Shown here: piece after piece, positions 1-12,700 of the stretch
Position numbering within the stretch: position 1 is the stretch's first letter
Layout of the letters: every line of letters starts with the position of its first letter
DNA from: a virus
Strand: one strand, 5' to 3'
IMG/VR virus record: IMGVR_UViG_3300025133_005699
Coordinates: 41,811-105,810 of that record
DNA: 64,000 bases
Notes under the pieces: model-generated
Told to the model about the DNA's origin: nothing
Databases searched by the model: none
Seen by the model: only the letters and a program-made list of their open reading frames with translations
Made by a program: the position numbers and the translations under genes

Positions 1-3000
1 TGTTCCAGCCGCGAGGCACAGATACTGTTCCCGCCATGCTTACTCCGGGTGAGTTTGTTATGCAGAAGAGCGCCGTGGATAGTATTGGGTTATCAACCCT
101 AAGTTCTATGAATAGTGGCAAGAAGCCTATCTATAGGCAGGCGGGTGGTCCTGTTACGAGTTGGACGAATTTTAACCAAGAACAACTCAATAAAGGTGTT
201 CAGATATCGCCAGAATTACAGAAGATCCAAGACACTATTTTAAACGGTATAACTAATAGTATTAACAGTATCGATAAGTTAAATTTTGCAGAGCTTAATC
301 CTGCGATTGATGGTAAAAAAATAATAGAGGCCGATACGGGCTGGCCGATGGGCGGAGCGAATTGGAAAAATTTTGAAATGGATACTGGGGCTGGCGGTGC
401 TGTTTTTCTACAAAACGGTGCCTTAGCTAGGGCTGCGCTAAACGATAAGGCGAAGCAGGGGATTAAGGCGTGGAGTCTGCTGGCAACCCCTCTTGGTGCA
501 ATCAATGACCCCCTTCTGATGGCAAACCTTATGTTACAAAAATATGAGGGAAAAGATGCTGCTAGAGCTATCCAAGCCCATAGATTCTTTTACAATAAAA
601 CATATCCGAATGGTGGCCGCATAGGAAACAATAAAAACACGCTCGCTTATGACTGGTGGGATATTGACGAAAATACTGGGACTCGTAATACGCTAACGGC
701 TCTTGTGACCTCTTCAAGTACAGACGACGATACGATTCAGGGGGATATTTCAGGTGGCCTTATTCAAAGCGTAATGGGTTCTGGGCAGATTAGGGACTGG
801 TATAAGGATGGTGGAACAGGCGACTTGGGCTATAAAGATCTCGATAATGTTAAAAATGTGGAACGCACGGGCCCAGCGATGGCAAATATATTTAAGCAAT
901 ATACCGAAAATTCTACATGGCCATGGAAATCACATTCTTCAGATCTATATGGAGGGACTAGTGTAGCCGGTATAAATTATGGACTACCCTATCCTCCTAG
1001 CGAAGAACGTGGATTAATAATTCCAAACCGAGCAACCGCCGGAACCCTTATGGGTAATCCGGGCAAGCAACAGTTTCAATGGTTGAGTGGTTCTCGTTTT
1101 AGGGGGACCAAGTCTGTAGAACAAAACGAAGAGTACTACCGCGCTTTGCTTAAGAGTGGGGAATTTAATGATGTGAAAATGCCGCTCTTCGTTATAGATC
1201 AGCTTGCTGGGGGAGCTATGAAGTCCGCATCTTCTGCTTATGGTAGCTTTTTGCACGACAATTTATTTAACGAAGCAATGCAGGGTCAGCTTAAAGAGTT
1301 TTATACAGACCCAAACGCGGCGACCGCAGAATTTCAAATGGGCAACATAGCCAACGCACTTACAAATGCCGCATATGGTAACTGGTCGGGTACACCCAAC
1401 GCACAGGCTATGCTCAAAGTTGATGGTGCGATATCCGCAATGCCAAACTTTGAGCTAGATACGGCTGCAAAATCTGGGTTTACTGGCGGGCCTTTTGGAG
1501 ACACTGAGGTAGCAAAGGCCTTTAAGGGAAAAGTTGGATACATTCCTTGGAGTCTTCAGCATGAGCCAGTGTTAAATCGCGGACTACTACAGAATCTTAT
1601 GGACATGCAGGCGAATGCCACGGGGAGACTCGCCGCAGCTAACAACATAACTAACGGTTGGGGCGCAGAGTTCACAAACCTTTGGAAGAATAGCGACGCT
1701 GAAAATAAAGGTCAGTCGGCGGAATTTCTCGCAACAAAGATTTCAGAGCTTTTTAATAAGATAGAGGGAGGAAATGATGTTTGGGGAGCACCTCTTTTGG
1801 GTGTCATCAAACAACAACAAGAAGCCGCTGCCGCCGACGCAGCAGCACAAGAAGCCGCCGCTGTGGAAGAGGTTGAAGGTAGGGTCGTGCCAAATCTAGA
1901 TGTTTTCTATGGCGGTGATGCTCAAAAAGCACAGGCTTTACTGACGGCTCTTGGAGAATATCCGGGTCGCGACAAAGCACCAAAAGGTATATATCGAATG
2001 CCAGCATACTCAGGATTACGCGGAGAGGAGGGTGTCATTGATGAAAAAACGGGCAACCCAAGGCGAATCTTCGCCATAACAGATATCAAGCGTAATAAAG
2101 ATCATTTTGATGCAATGTTCCCGTTCTTTAAGGAACTCAGTAACGAGATTTTGGGTATGGCAGGACAGGGCTATATTACGTCAGCTTCTACGGATGGAGG
2201 TGTTGGGTTTAATCCACAGAAAATGGCAGACCTTGGCGGAGGAATAGGTGGGGCGAGTAGGGATGCTCTAGCGCGTTGGTCAACGCTGGAGGATGTATCC
2301 AGTTGGTATGGTAAAGACGGACTCCCAGATAGAGAAGCAGAGAAGATGATTGGCCTGTTTTGGAATTTTAAAAAGGTAAACACAGCTCTTAAAAAGATGC
2401 AGGGAAATGCACGAACAGCAATGCGAATGGCTGAGGAGCAAAATAACGGAATGTGGGCTAGATCTGGCCTGTTTGGTGGCGATGTCAAAAATTATCCAGA
2501 CTGGCTGAAACCCGCACAAAGAAATCAACCAAATCAACGACCAAACCAACAGCCAAACCAACCCCAGCAGATTCCCCAACAAAACGCACAAGGCCAAGCA
2601 TTCGCAACAGGTGGCCCAGTAGGAATAGACTGGTCTCCAAGAGGAACTGACACCGTTCCCGCGATGCTAACACCCGGCGAGTTTGTTATGAAAAAATCCG
2701 CCGTAGACAAGTACGGCATAGGCTTTATGGCTGCTATTAATGAAGGCAGAGGAGGTTCTGGAGGATATATGCACGAAGGTGGTGTTGCTAGTGGTAGTGT
2801 TTCACAGTTTGGCCCACAAGAAGACTTGCGTATCGATAGAGTGTTAAGCAACACGAAAACAACCTCCAACACCGTTAAGAAGATAGCGGGCATGATAACC
2901 AATGTGGACAATAAAACCACTAATCAGGAAGACCTATTAAATAGTTTTAACACAATGAGTGAAGCTGATTCGGCACTTTCCGCCCAAATCCAGTCGGGAC

Positions 3001-3749
3001 TCTCCGCCATACTCAATCAGCGAATAGACCTCCCCGAAGATCTTGGTGAGGGTATTGTTGGTCGTCTAACAGGTGAATTTTTGGCTCAGCTTGGCACCCT
3101 CAGACAGGAGATGGACACAGAGCATACAGACCTAAAGAAACAAAATCGACGAATGCTGAAGCGGACGCGGGGGAATTTCGGTATATTGGCAGGCGCCATA
3201 CCAGCAATGATGAGACCTTTTAATCCGGCGGGACCCCCTCAGTTTATGGCCACGGGAGGTATGGCTAGAGGAACCGACACTGTTCCCGCAATGTTAACTC
3301 CCGGCGAATTTGTAATGAAGAAAAGCGCTGTTGATAAGTATGGCGTAGGCTTTATGAGAAGCCTTAATAATGGTGCCTCTCCTACATCAAGGTCAAGAGG
3401 TGTACAATACCTTAAAAATGGAGACTTGGCAACATCGGGTGGCGGAAACCTCTTTGCGGGGGTCGGAGATATTGTTTCTTCAATTAGTGACTCTTTATCT
3501 GCCTTTACTCAAGCTTTTAGCTTATTTAGTGGGCTTTCTAACCTGCTAAGCAATACAATTAATAGTATGGCAGACATGAACATAACCCATAATATTAACA
3601 TTAATGGAAGCGTAAACATTCCGGGCTTCTCAAAGAGGGCAGTCAAAAAGATAATTAACGCCGTAGTTGAAGAGGTTGTTGATGACGTAGACGCGAAGAT
3701 AGACCAAGCTTTTGCAGAGCGAGACAGGAACAACGAGAACAGAACATAA
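1..3749 (+). CDS. Tail tape-measure-like protein, 5' end outside window
   Basis: Probable tail tape measure or tail-lumen protein, at least 1248 residues. The frame is open to the left edge: residues before the first in-window ATG (position 36) read FQPRGTDTVPA and continue the same motif, so the true start lies upstream. The motif RGTDTVPAMLTPGEFV occurs three times (about nt 12-95, 2639-2720 and 3269-3350), each time followed by a K-S-A-V-D stretch; repeats of this type are common in phage tape measures. A Q/N/P-rich linker lies near nt 2520-2600, and the C-terminus is charged (about nt 3615-3745). The stop overlaps the next start as TAATG. The large size and position before other tail genes fit the role. 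No lysozyme or peptidase motif was recognised. Confidence 0.7.
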   Translation, partial: FQPRGTDTVPAMLTPGEFVMQKSAVDSIGLSTLSSMNSGKKPIYRQAGGPVTSWTNFNQEQLNKGVQISPELQKIQDTILNGITNSINSIDKLNFAELNPAIDGKKIIEADTGWPMGGANWKNFEMDTGAGGAVFLQNGALARAALNDKAKQGIKAWSLLATPLGAINDPLLMANLMLQKYEGKDAARAIQAHRFFYNKTYPNGGRIGNNKNTLAYDWWDIDENTGTRNTLTALVTSSSTDDDTIQGDISGGLIQSVMGSGQIRDWYKDGGTGDLGYKDLDNVKNVERTGPAMANIFKQYTENSTWPWKSHSSDLYGGTSVAGINYGLPYPPSEERGLIIPNRATAGTLMGNPGKQQFQWLSGSRFRGTKSVEQNEEYYRALLKSGEFNDVKMPLFVIDQLAGGAMKSASSAYGSFLHDNLFNEAMQGQLKEFYTDPNAATAEFQMGNIANALTNAAYGNWSGTPNAQAMLKVDGAISAMPNFELDTAAKSGFTGGPFGDTEVAKAFKGKVGYIPWSLQHEPVLNRGLLQNLMDMQANATGRLAAANNITNGWGAEFTNLWKNSDAENKGQSAEFLATKISELFNKIEGGNDVWGAPLLGVIKQQQEAAAADAAAQEAAAVEEVEGRVVPNLDVFYGGDAQKAQALLTALGEYPGRDKAPKGIYRMPAYSGLRGEEGVIDEKTGNPRRIFAITDIKRNKDHFDAMFPFFKELSNEILGMAGQGYITSASTDGGVGFNPQKMADLGGGIGGASRDALARWSTLEDVSSWYGKDGLPDREAEKMIGLFWNFKKVNTALKKMQGNARTAMRMAEEQNNGMWARSGLFGGDVKNYPDWLKPAQRNQPNQRPNQQPNQPQQIPQQNAQGQAFATGGPVGIDWSPRGTDTVPAMLTPGEFVMKKSAVDKYGIGFMAAINEGRGGSGGYMHEGGVASGSVSQFGPQEDLRIDRVLSNTKTTSNTVKKIAGMITNVDNKTTNQEDLLNSFNTMSEADSALSAQIQSGLSAILNQRIDLPEDLGEGIVGRLTGEFLAQLGTLRQEMDTEHTDLKKQNRRMLKRTRGNFGILAGAIPAMMRPFNPAGPPQFMATGGMARGTDTVPAMLTPGEFVMKKSAVDKYGVGFMRSLNNGASPTSRSRGVQYLKNGDLATSGGGNLFAGVGDIVSSISDSLSAFTQAFSLFSGLSNLLSNTINSMADMNITHNININGSVNIPGFSKRAVKKIINAVVEEVVDDVDAKIDQAFAERDRNNENRT

Positions 3750-6700
3750 TGGCAACAAAATCACTACATATACAGAATGATCAGACCGACGATGCTGGTG
3801 TATACCAGCGTAACAGGGGTGCGGATCTTTTTATGGAAGCTCCCGGCGGAATTCAGCAGTTTACAAACTTTGACGCCAAAGTTACGTCTTATAACAATAG
3901 TGGTAACGAGGTCAAAGCGGGATTCTTTGATAGCCCATATAGATATAGGGAAGTGTTCAGAACATACGGCAACGCCACCAATATGCCTTTCGAGTATGAG
4001 AATGGCCAGTACTCCCCAAGCGACATAAAGATTCTTGATGATATAGCTATCGTTGCCTATAAAGAGCATAGCCAATCAGTTTATACTGTTAATCAGGAAC
4101 TAGAAGGCGGGCATGTCATTATAAAAGTTACATATGAAAAGACTGGCGAAAAGGTTGAAGCTTTTAGAAGTGTTGATCTTAATAGCGGGTTGGTCATTCC
4201 GGACCTTGGAACCGCAGCTAGAAACTTAACGGAGTTTACTGGTAGCAACGAGATACCGGGCACTAATGCTGGCATAAATGCTGGATATAGTATTCAACCT
4301 ATTGGAGATGTTGCTGATGCTTTGGGGATAGGTCCGACTACTGAGAGTGGAAGTACTGGGCCATGCGCTGATGGTTTAGTAGGGGATACTTGGACTTGGA
4401 ATATGTCCGAAGAGGAGCCGGGATGGACAATAACCTCTCCGGGGGAATGTGCAGCGGCAGGGTGCGGCAGCCTGCCTCCTGCTTATGAGGGGGGGTCTGA
4501 TCTTGAAACAGGAGTAGGGCGTTGTGGTGTGGATGATACGATTGTATATGATCCGTTTGTATCCGATGATGATATCCCGAAGAAGGTTAACGAGGGGGTT
4601 CAAGGTTGCGCAGGTCCGACAATGCCCGCAGACGCACTAGAGAATAAAGACAGCGCAATATTCTTCAGTCAGGTAAAGAACAAAAAGGGCGAAATTATTG
4701 ACGTTCTTCAGGGGCTTGTGGTTGATTTTACACACGGTTCAACACCTGATGACGCAACACTGTTAAGCCTCAAGAGCATGTCTAATGCTAACTTGATATG
4801 GGTAGATGAGTGCTCCGCCGATTACGTGACTTACTATTATAAGGTTCCGGTCCCGCTGTCAGGTTACTACTACCAATACGGACAGAAGACCCAGTGCGGA
4901 AGAGTGGATATTTTTGAGCGGCGTAGCGGGACTATAACAGCTGTTGACGGGAATAAGATTACGGTAACAGGACCAACTGGAGATGGTGAGTTTGATATTC
5001 ATCTGCTGAATGACTACGATAGAATTAAAATTGTTTCTGGGGTAAACGAAACTAAAAAAGATCACCCCCATCCTATTAACGGAATTAAGTACGTTAAACG
5101 ACTTCCTGATTTGTATAATTCTGAAACAGAGAAATATGATATCCCTGTGGATAATCAGTATTATATATATGATGATGAAAACTTAACAATGGAAACAGAG
5201 ACCTCGTCTCTTAGGGGTACCGATGGGCTACTATGGGCTTTTCAGCCGGACGACCCTAACTCTCGCACCGCAATGCCGTGGAGCACCGCTGGTTCGAACA
5301 AAGGCGCAGTTGGGGTTTGGAGATATAAGCAAACATTGTTTTCCCCTCACGGCCTCAACGGAGATGGTGTGATATCTCGCGGGACTACACCCTATATAAA
5401 CGCGATGGGCATAGCGCCAATATCTGATTATGGGGGTGGATATGATGGCGCAATGGAGGACGATATAGAAAGAGTCAGCGATATTCGCAATGCTATGCAT
5501 TTAATGGCGTGGGGATATAGGTTTGGTCAGGCAATAGATATTATAAAACAGCCCGGCACAGATTATTACTGGCTTGCTATTAGCGAGCTGGGGAATATAG
5601 CCAATGCAGATAGTGGAATGACTTATTTTGGGGAGATTCAGACTGTTACTGGCATGAGCCCTGTAGTTAACGTTCCGACTTACGATGAGGAGGGCAAAAT
5701 TAACGGATATATAAAACGAGGTATAGGTCTACAAGCAGCTATTGACTTCGGTCTAGATCCCACAACGAAGGGGCTAGCCACGATATTTATAAATCATGAG
5801 ACTGGTAAATATGATCAATCTATCGACTGGAACAACATAGGAAACTATTCTTACGGCGGGTTCGAGGATGATATAAAAAGCGCGAAGAAGGGTATAACCA
5901 CAACTATTGTTTCTCCCTTTGGGTATCAATCCGTTCCGCCACTTAGCAAAGGATATGGGAAGGTTTGGCTTTACAAGGTAAGCATGAATAGTGCTGACTC
6001 TGCTATTCAGGCAATAGAAACCCCTGAGGAGATTAATGCGGGAACAAGAAATGGTCACGTTTCCTCAACTTCCGTTTTTACAAGGCGCCTGATGGATGTG
6101 TTCGCAACGGTCGGAGGTTTGTACTGGTTTAGAGCATGGATTTCTAACCTTAAGGCTGGACTGACTGGGTCGCCAAAACATTTCAAGACCCATAGAAGTA
6201 ATGTCAACACCGGCAGTTTTGGCACCACGGCTTCTGATCAAATCCATTATAATTTTGGATACCCCGAAAGATGGGCACCTTCATGGATAGATGGAGACGA
6301 AGACGAATATGGAAATCCGGGCGGATTTGATTCGGGTACGGGTGCTGATCTGCCCGACGGCGGTATGATGGGCGGCATGGGTATGGGCGGTGACGGTATG
6401 GGCGGTGACGGTATGGGCGGTGACGGTATGGGCGGTGACGGTGGCGACGGAGTCGAACCTGTCAGTCGTTCCGCTGGTACAAACCTATTGTTTGTTAAGT
6501 CGCAGAAGTTCGTAGCTGAGCTAATTACATATCAAGAAGAGTTCTCAAAAACGTGGGGCGATTCCGACGGGGGTGTTGATTTGTTTCGAGAATGGGTGAT
6601 TCCTTATTATAGGACTAACGAGTCTCCGTTTCACCCCTATCAAACATCCATGAATGCCATGACTAATGGCTTTAAATTCGCTGACGGGTTTGGCTTTAAT

Positions 6701-9700
6701 ATATGTATGAAGGTTGACGATATTACAGATGGAAATAAGCCAATAATAGCTATTGCAAATACGGTATTCCCATATTTACCCAGTATTAGTAGAACGGCGG
6801 ACGCTGCCCTGCAATCAATGCAGCAAGAATTAGATAGGCTTAAAAGGAGGGGGTATGAAGACGCAAACACTCAGAGCTTTATAGACAGACATACCAAAAC
6901 GAATGAGTTTATTACAGACTTTCTTAGTGATGGAAGCGGAGAAGCTATAGATCTTGCCAGTATGGCTAGAAATGGATCAATTTTCATACATAATTGTAAC
7001 CAGCCGGTAAATACTCAGGAGTTAGACTACACGTTAAGAGTCTCCCGGATGGACGCTATCCCCGAAGACCCTCGACTTGGTTGGCTAAATAAGAAATATC
7101 AAGGAAATTATTTTTATGAGTACAACTATTGGTATAGCGATCCCCCATCGATGATGTTTAGAGATGGGTCACTTCTTGTCGGCACAGATGAGGGTCGAAT
7201 TAAAGTGTTTAAAGAGGAGTCTCTATCAACGCATAGATATAAAGCTAAACGGATGCAGAACTATCCGACTCAACACAGTAGGTTTATCACCATTGGCGGC
7301 GTTGATTACCTTCTTCCAGAAAATAAAGCGGCTGGGGGCTTTGCGGGGGGTATGGATACGGGCCAGAGCATAATGGACGGCGATATGGGCGGTGATATGG
7401 GCGGCGGCATGGGCGGCGGCATGGGCGACAACAGCTATATACCAGACACACCCGTAGAGGGTTCGGGCTATAAGTATTTTACCGACGAAGAGAAAAAACA
7501 CATGAAGAAAGGCTTCTGGGCGAATAACGGGATGCTCGGCGATAGCGGCACCTCCGAGGGGGATGTGGATTATCTCGATACGTGGGTATGGAACGCGGGC
7601 CCGGGTGGCTACGACTACATGATAGACAGCGGTGTAACTGGATGGGCCAGCCTCCAGAGCCTCCTCGACGCTGGGCATGGCAGAGAAAGTTATGCTCCCG
7701 CTGGTTTTGTACCAATGATAACGGAAGATGATAAACCGGCAGATTATGTTTCCGTTTATCGCAATTACTCTCACTACTATATCAATCCTACTAGCGATGT
7801 TCTCACGACCCCTATTATGCCAGTGGGTGAACGTTTCATGCACACAGCAACCATATCCAAAGACAGGCACCCTGCTTATACTCTTGAGAACCAGAAAGAC
7901 CCAAGGGTTCTACCCAAAGACGAAAGGAATATATTACTTGGTCAGCCTTTTGGGTATCTATTTAGATGTGATAATGGACTTCTCGTTACTCACGGAGCTT
8001 CTTATACTAACGAGTTTGATATTGAGGGCAAGAGTCTAGCCCATAGGTTATATCTATACGAGGTAAATAAGGATGGGTTTTTTGACTTCTTCCAGAAGAT
8101 AACTCCGGCTACTAGCAATATGGCCAATGGGCTTATTCCCACAAACGGCATTCAGAATAAATACAATAGAGATGGCAATACTACTAGATATCGCACATTA
8201 GATATTCCAAAAGAATCTGTACCAAATTATGTCAATATCTTTCCCGAAGGATCTATAACTTTTGAAGAGAAGATAGAAGAAAGCAGAACAATAGCATACC
8301 TAATGAAAAATATGTATGACGTTCTGTCTGGGATGGTGGTATTGATGACTCCTTACGGGAATGCCGTATTTAGCGATAGCGGAGCCTCTAAGAGCTATGA
8401 TTTTATTAGCGACCACAGAAGCTCTCAGGTGTCTCCGTATTTCTCATTCACAGAAGAGTTTAATGCAAAAAATCCATATAACCTTAACAATATGTACTCA
8501 TATCGTGAGGGTCTTGGCATTGATTACCCCGCAAATATCTATGATGTAAATGATGAGCATAGCGGCCTATGTGCCTTCTATAACATAGAAACCAGCTCAT
8601 CACAATATAACTCAATTAGAATATTAAAAAGTGTAATATTTACAATTGATGTAGAAGAAAATACCACCCTTAAGGGTGCGGATGACTCTGACATTGCACA
8701 AGTTTTGCCGATTTTAACATTCTATAAAGACGACCCTAGAAAGACAATAACACAAACGGCAGTTGCTGATGCGATGGGGGGCGGAACCAAGCTGCCTTAT
8801 GGGCCTAATTCGGTTTACAATCCTAACTCGCCACACAGCCCTCTCTACGCCGATGGACTTCAAGATAGCGCAGCCCTAATAAAATATCCTACTTATCGCA
8901 GAACCAGTGTTGCTGGAGATCAGGGTTGGCGCGCAACAGTAGTCATAGATGGGCCTACTCTGTCCGCTCTTTCCGCGCATGGGTCGTTAATTAAGAATTC
9001 TAACGACAACAAGACTATTCTTTATAATGATGGAAATGGATATACAGATGGGTCTTACAGTCAAACGTTTGATGATGTAAACAAAGCTAGCTTTGATTCT
9101 AGGGCTCAGGTTGAAAGCACTTTAGTTGTAGGTCTGATGTCTCATAACACTCAAACTTCAGACTTTGACGGAATCTATAGAACGAAGTGGGTAGCTGGGG
9201 ACGAGAATAAAGGAACGTGGGGTCAAGAACTTAACTATATCCCATACAGTAAGCCATTTGATATTTCCTCCAACGTGCACTCATTTATAAATAAAGCTAA
9301 AATATCATCCGTTAAGCTTGCTTACAATGACTATGATCTTGGAGATATAAGGAGGTTTCGGTGTGCATCTTTCCGTGAGAATCAACACTCACCATCTGTT
9401 TTTTTTACGCGCCTTGAGGGAAATGATGCTCCGACAAAATTTGCACAGCCGGGCACTGAAGGGTTTTTAAGAATGGGAAGATCTAAAACCCCTGCGCTTT
9501 TTGATATAGAAGGTACAGTTCTTGGTGGCACAAATAGTGAATCTATACAGATAGTACAATCTGCTAGTTATGATTTTTGGGGTGAATGGGCCGTTAATTA
9601 CGTTGCGGATTACGTTAGTCACTCTTCAGATATTCAAAAACCAGAGTTCTTAAGTCTCTCAATATACTCTGCACCCCAAAGCTCTAAAAGCTTTAATATG

Positions 9701-12700
9701 TCAACATCTGGTCATGTTGTTTCTAGTGGATTGGCTCCTACTTACATAGGCGGTGTCGCGAGTCATTCTGATAGTATGCCACTCAAAATTGGATCTACTC
9801 CAGCTGTGAATTATCTGGGGTTATCTCTTCCTGTTCCGCTTGGATTTAGATGTGGCGGAACATCTCTGTTTACCCCAACAGCATTTGGTAACACCATAGT
9901 TAGCGGTATGTCGGCTCAATTTCCGGGCGGAACTGGCGTAAATAAAGGTGTGGCGCTATCTGTAGGTATGCCTTATAGTAGTGGAGGAATGAGGCTTGCA
10001 ATGGGTCAGCCACATTTAGGTAGTGGCAATATGAATGTTGCAATGTCTGGAGTGTATGGCTCCTATAATAGCATACCATGCATAGAGGGGAATTTATATC
10101 TTAACGCTACTCATGTCGATAACGCCAATATACCTTTAAACTTAGGTAGGCTTTCAGATAGTGGAAATATGCCACTATACATGAGAACACCAGACCCTGC
10201 GTCCGGAGTCATGAACCTAACCATTAATACAGAACCATTTAATAGCAATAACGCTTCATATCCATCTGGGCTTCATCTTCACCAAAAGGGGTTTGCAGAA
10301 AAGACAGCAAATACAAGCCTGTATATTGGTGAGCAGGCTAGTGCGGGCTCTGCACCTCTGTTCTTAATGCAGCCACACAGGCTTCCGTTTATAGACCCAC
10401 AGTCACCGCCAACATTTGAGGGTGATGACACAATGCAGATACCCAATCTTTATGTGTCTGGAGCCGCTGTTCCTACTGCTAATAGTTTAGATGATAATTT
10501 TCATCATCAAAAACAGATCGTTCGGGAAAATTCACAGCTTGACTATAGCTCTAACGCAGAGTCTATTATTTCTTACAATAGCTCGAACTCTCTATCTAGG
10601 AATGCATTTATTCCAAACGGGTCACATGACTATGGCGTAAAAAGGATTTCTAAAGTCGGAAGCAGTCTAGAAAGCTATAACGGGTTGGGCACAACCTCTT
10701 TCTATAACAATGAAATGTCTAGGCAGGCAATAGATTCAAATGGAACATATTTAGCGGTTGGCACGAATTCTAGCCTCGTGTCCAATATGCCACCTTTGCA
10801 GATTTTTAATATTTTAGATGAAAGCTCTGTCAAGTTAGCATATACATACACTGAGTTTAAGGAAGACCTTGTAGATTTGAGCATTTCTAATGCTAGTGAG
10901 GTTATGTTTTATTATAAAGACGTTAAGATCTCACCAGAAAATAAAATAGCAGTTTCCGTAAGGGCTCAGTTTAATGAGTATATTTCTGATATGATATTCA
11001 TATTAGAGGAAAAAGCGTTCGATAGATTATCAACAACAAAAAATGCTTTTGATGAGTGCGCAATAAAGCCTCAAAAAAGACTTAACGTTACCATCGAATC
11101 TTTCAAGAGGTGGAAAATCACATCAGCATTTACTTCTAGCTCTTGGAAAAAAACGACCAGCGTAGATAAGATTCTGAATAGGGTTATGGGCGAATCTATA
11201 TCTTGGAAGGGTGAAGACCTATACTACGGAAAACAAAGTACGCGGTTTGCCAATATTTACGCTAGGTATGAATCGGATGATTATGCAACAGAAAACAAAG
11301 CGTTTGGATTCAACCAGACGCGCGACGCTGCGGGATACAACAGCAATATAAACAATATACCAGCAGGAACAAAAACTGGATTTGGATCAAAAATTCAGCT
11401 TGCGGGAGACTTCGCTTTTGTTGGTGCTCCACTGCTCGACCCATACATTGCAAACAATAATCTTTCTGCTGTTAATGCCGCATCGCCAGATGGAGCCGTT
11501 TACATATTCAAATATGATAGTGGGTGGTCGTATGTTGATGCAATTTATAGTGGCGGATTAATCTCTTCTGCTATTGCAGGAGTGGATAGTTGTGCTTATG
11601 ATGCAAAACTGTTTGGTTATGATTTAGATTATGATTCTAAGTCTGGATACCTATCTGTGGGTGAACCAATGTCTAATACAGTATATCAGTTTAATATCAA
11701 CGCTGCGGGAACGCCTTCGCTATTGAATTCTTACTCTAGTACAGACAGCAAGTTTGGAACTTTTGTTAATTCTGTATCGGCAGGACTGATAACAAATACA
11801 AAGTCTAAAATACAAGATGTAGTATATTCTCAAGATTTTGAGTTCTCAACAGAAGAAATAGAATCCGAAATTCAGCAATATGTACCCGGCATCAATGTTA
11901 TAAACAGCGTTTCTCACGAGATAGTGTCAGTCCAGAAGGCTACCCTTATCGGTGAAGAAAAGCTATTGGTGACGCGAGATTTTGAGGTCAATTACGGTGC
12001 TGGAAGAATCAAGAAAATACAAAAGATATCACTCTTGGACCTGCGAGATATAAACGGCACGCTGTATATCTCTGGCCCATCACCCGTTTCTGATTCACTA
12101 AACCTAAGTGTTCTCATTCCTTCGGGAGGGGCTACTGGAGATTTAGGTATAACATTCGGGTCAATCGGGACTGGCGTCGCGATGCCATTACATCTAACTA
12201 ATTATATTGGTAGTGGAGAAGCTCCTCTATATATGAGGGCACCATTACAGCATCCTCAAACCCTCTATATGAGCGCTGACTTTACACCGGCTACATCAGA
12301 GTCTTCATTAGTTACGGCAGGGCCACTTTATGCTAGCAACGCTTCTGATCTTAGTATTGAGGGCAAAACTGCTCGGGACTTGTCTTCCTCAGTATTTGTT
12401 CTTGGGGGAAGAGAAGGGGGCGGAGGAATGGCTCAAATGGGCGTGAATATGAGGATTGCTCAGGTTGATCTTTATCCTACATCTGGCCAGCAAGATGTTT
12501 TAATTACTGGTATCGGACATGGAACCGGAAATATCACGGGCAGTCCTTCTCTTTGGCTTGGTGCTGGGGATTATGGGCCTGCTAGCGGAACAACCTTCAT
12601 GAGAATGGAAGCACCTCCATCGGCAGAGGTTAGTGCTTCTAAAGGCTTGGCAATCATTACAGATCCCGCGTCGGGAGTAGCTGAGAACACAGCCACCCTA

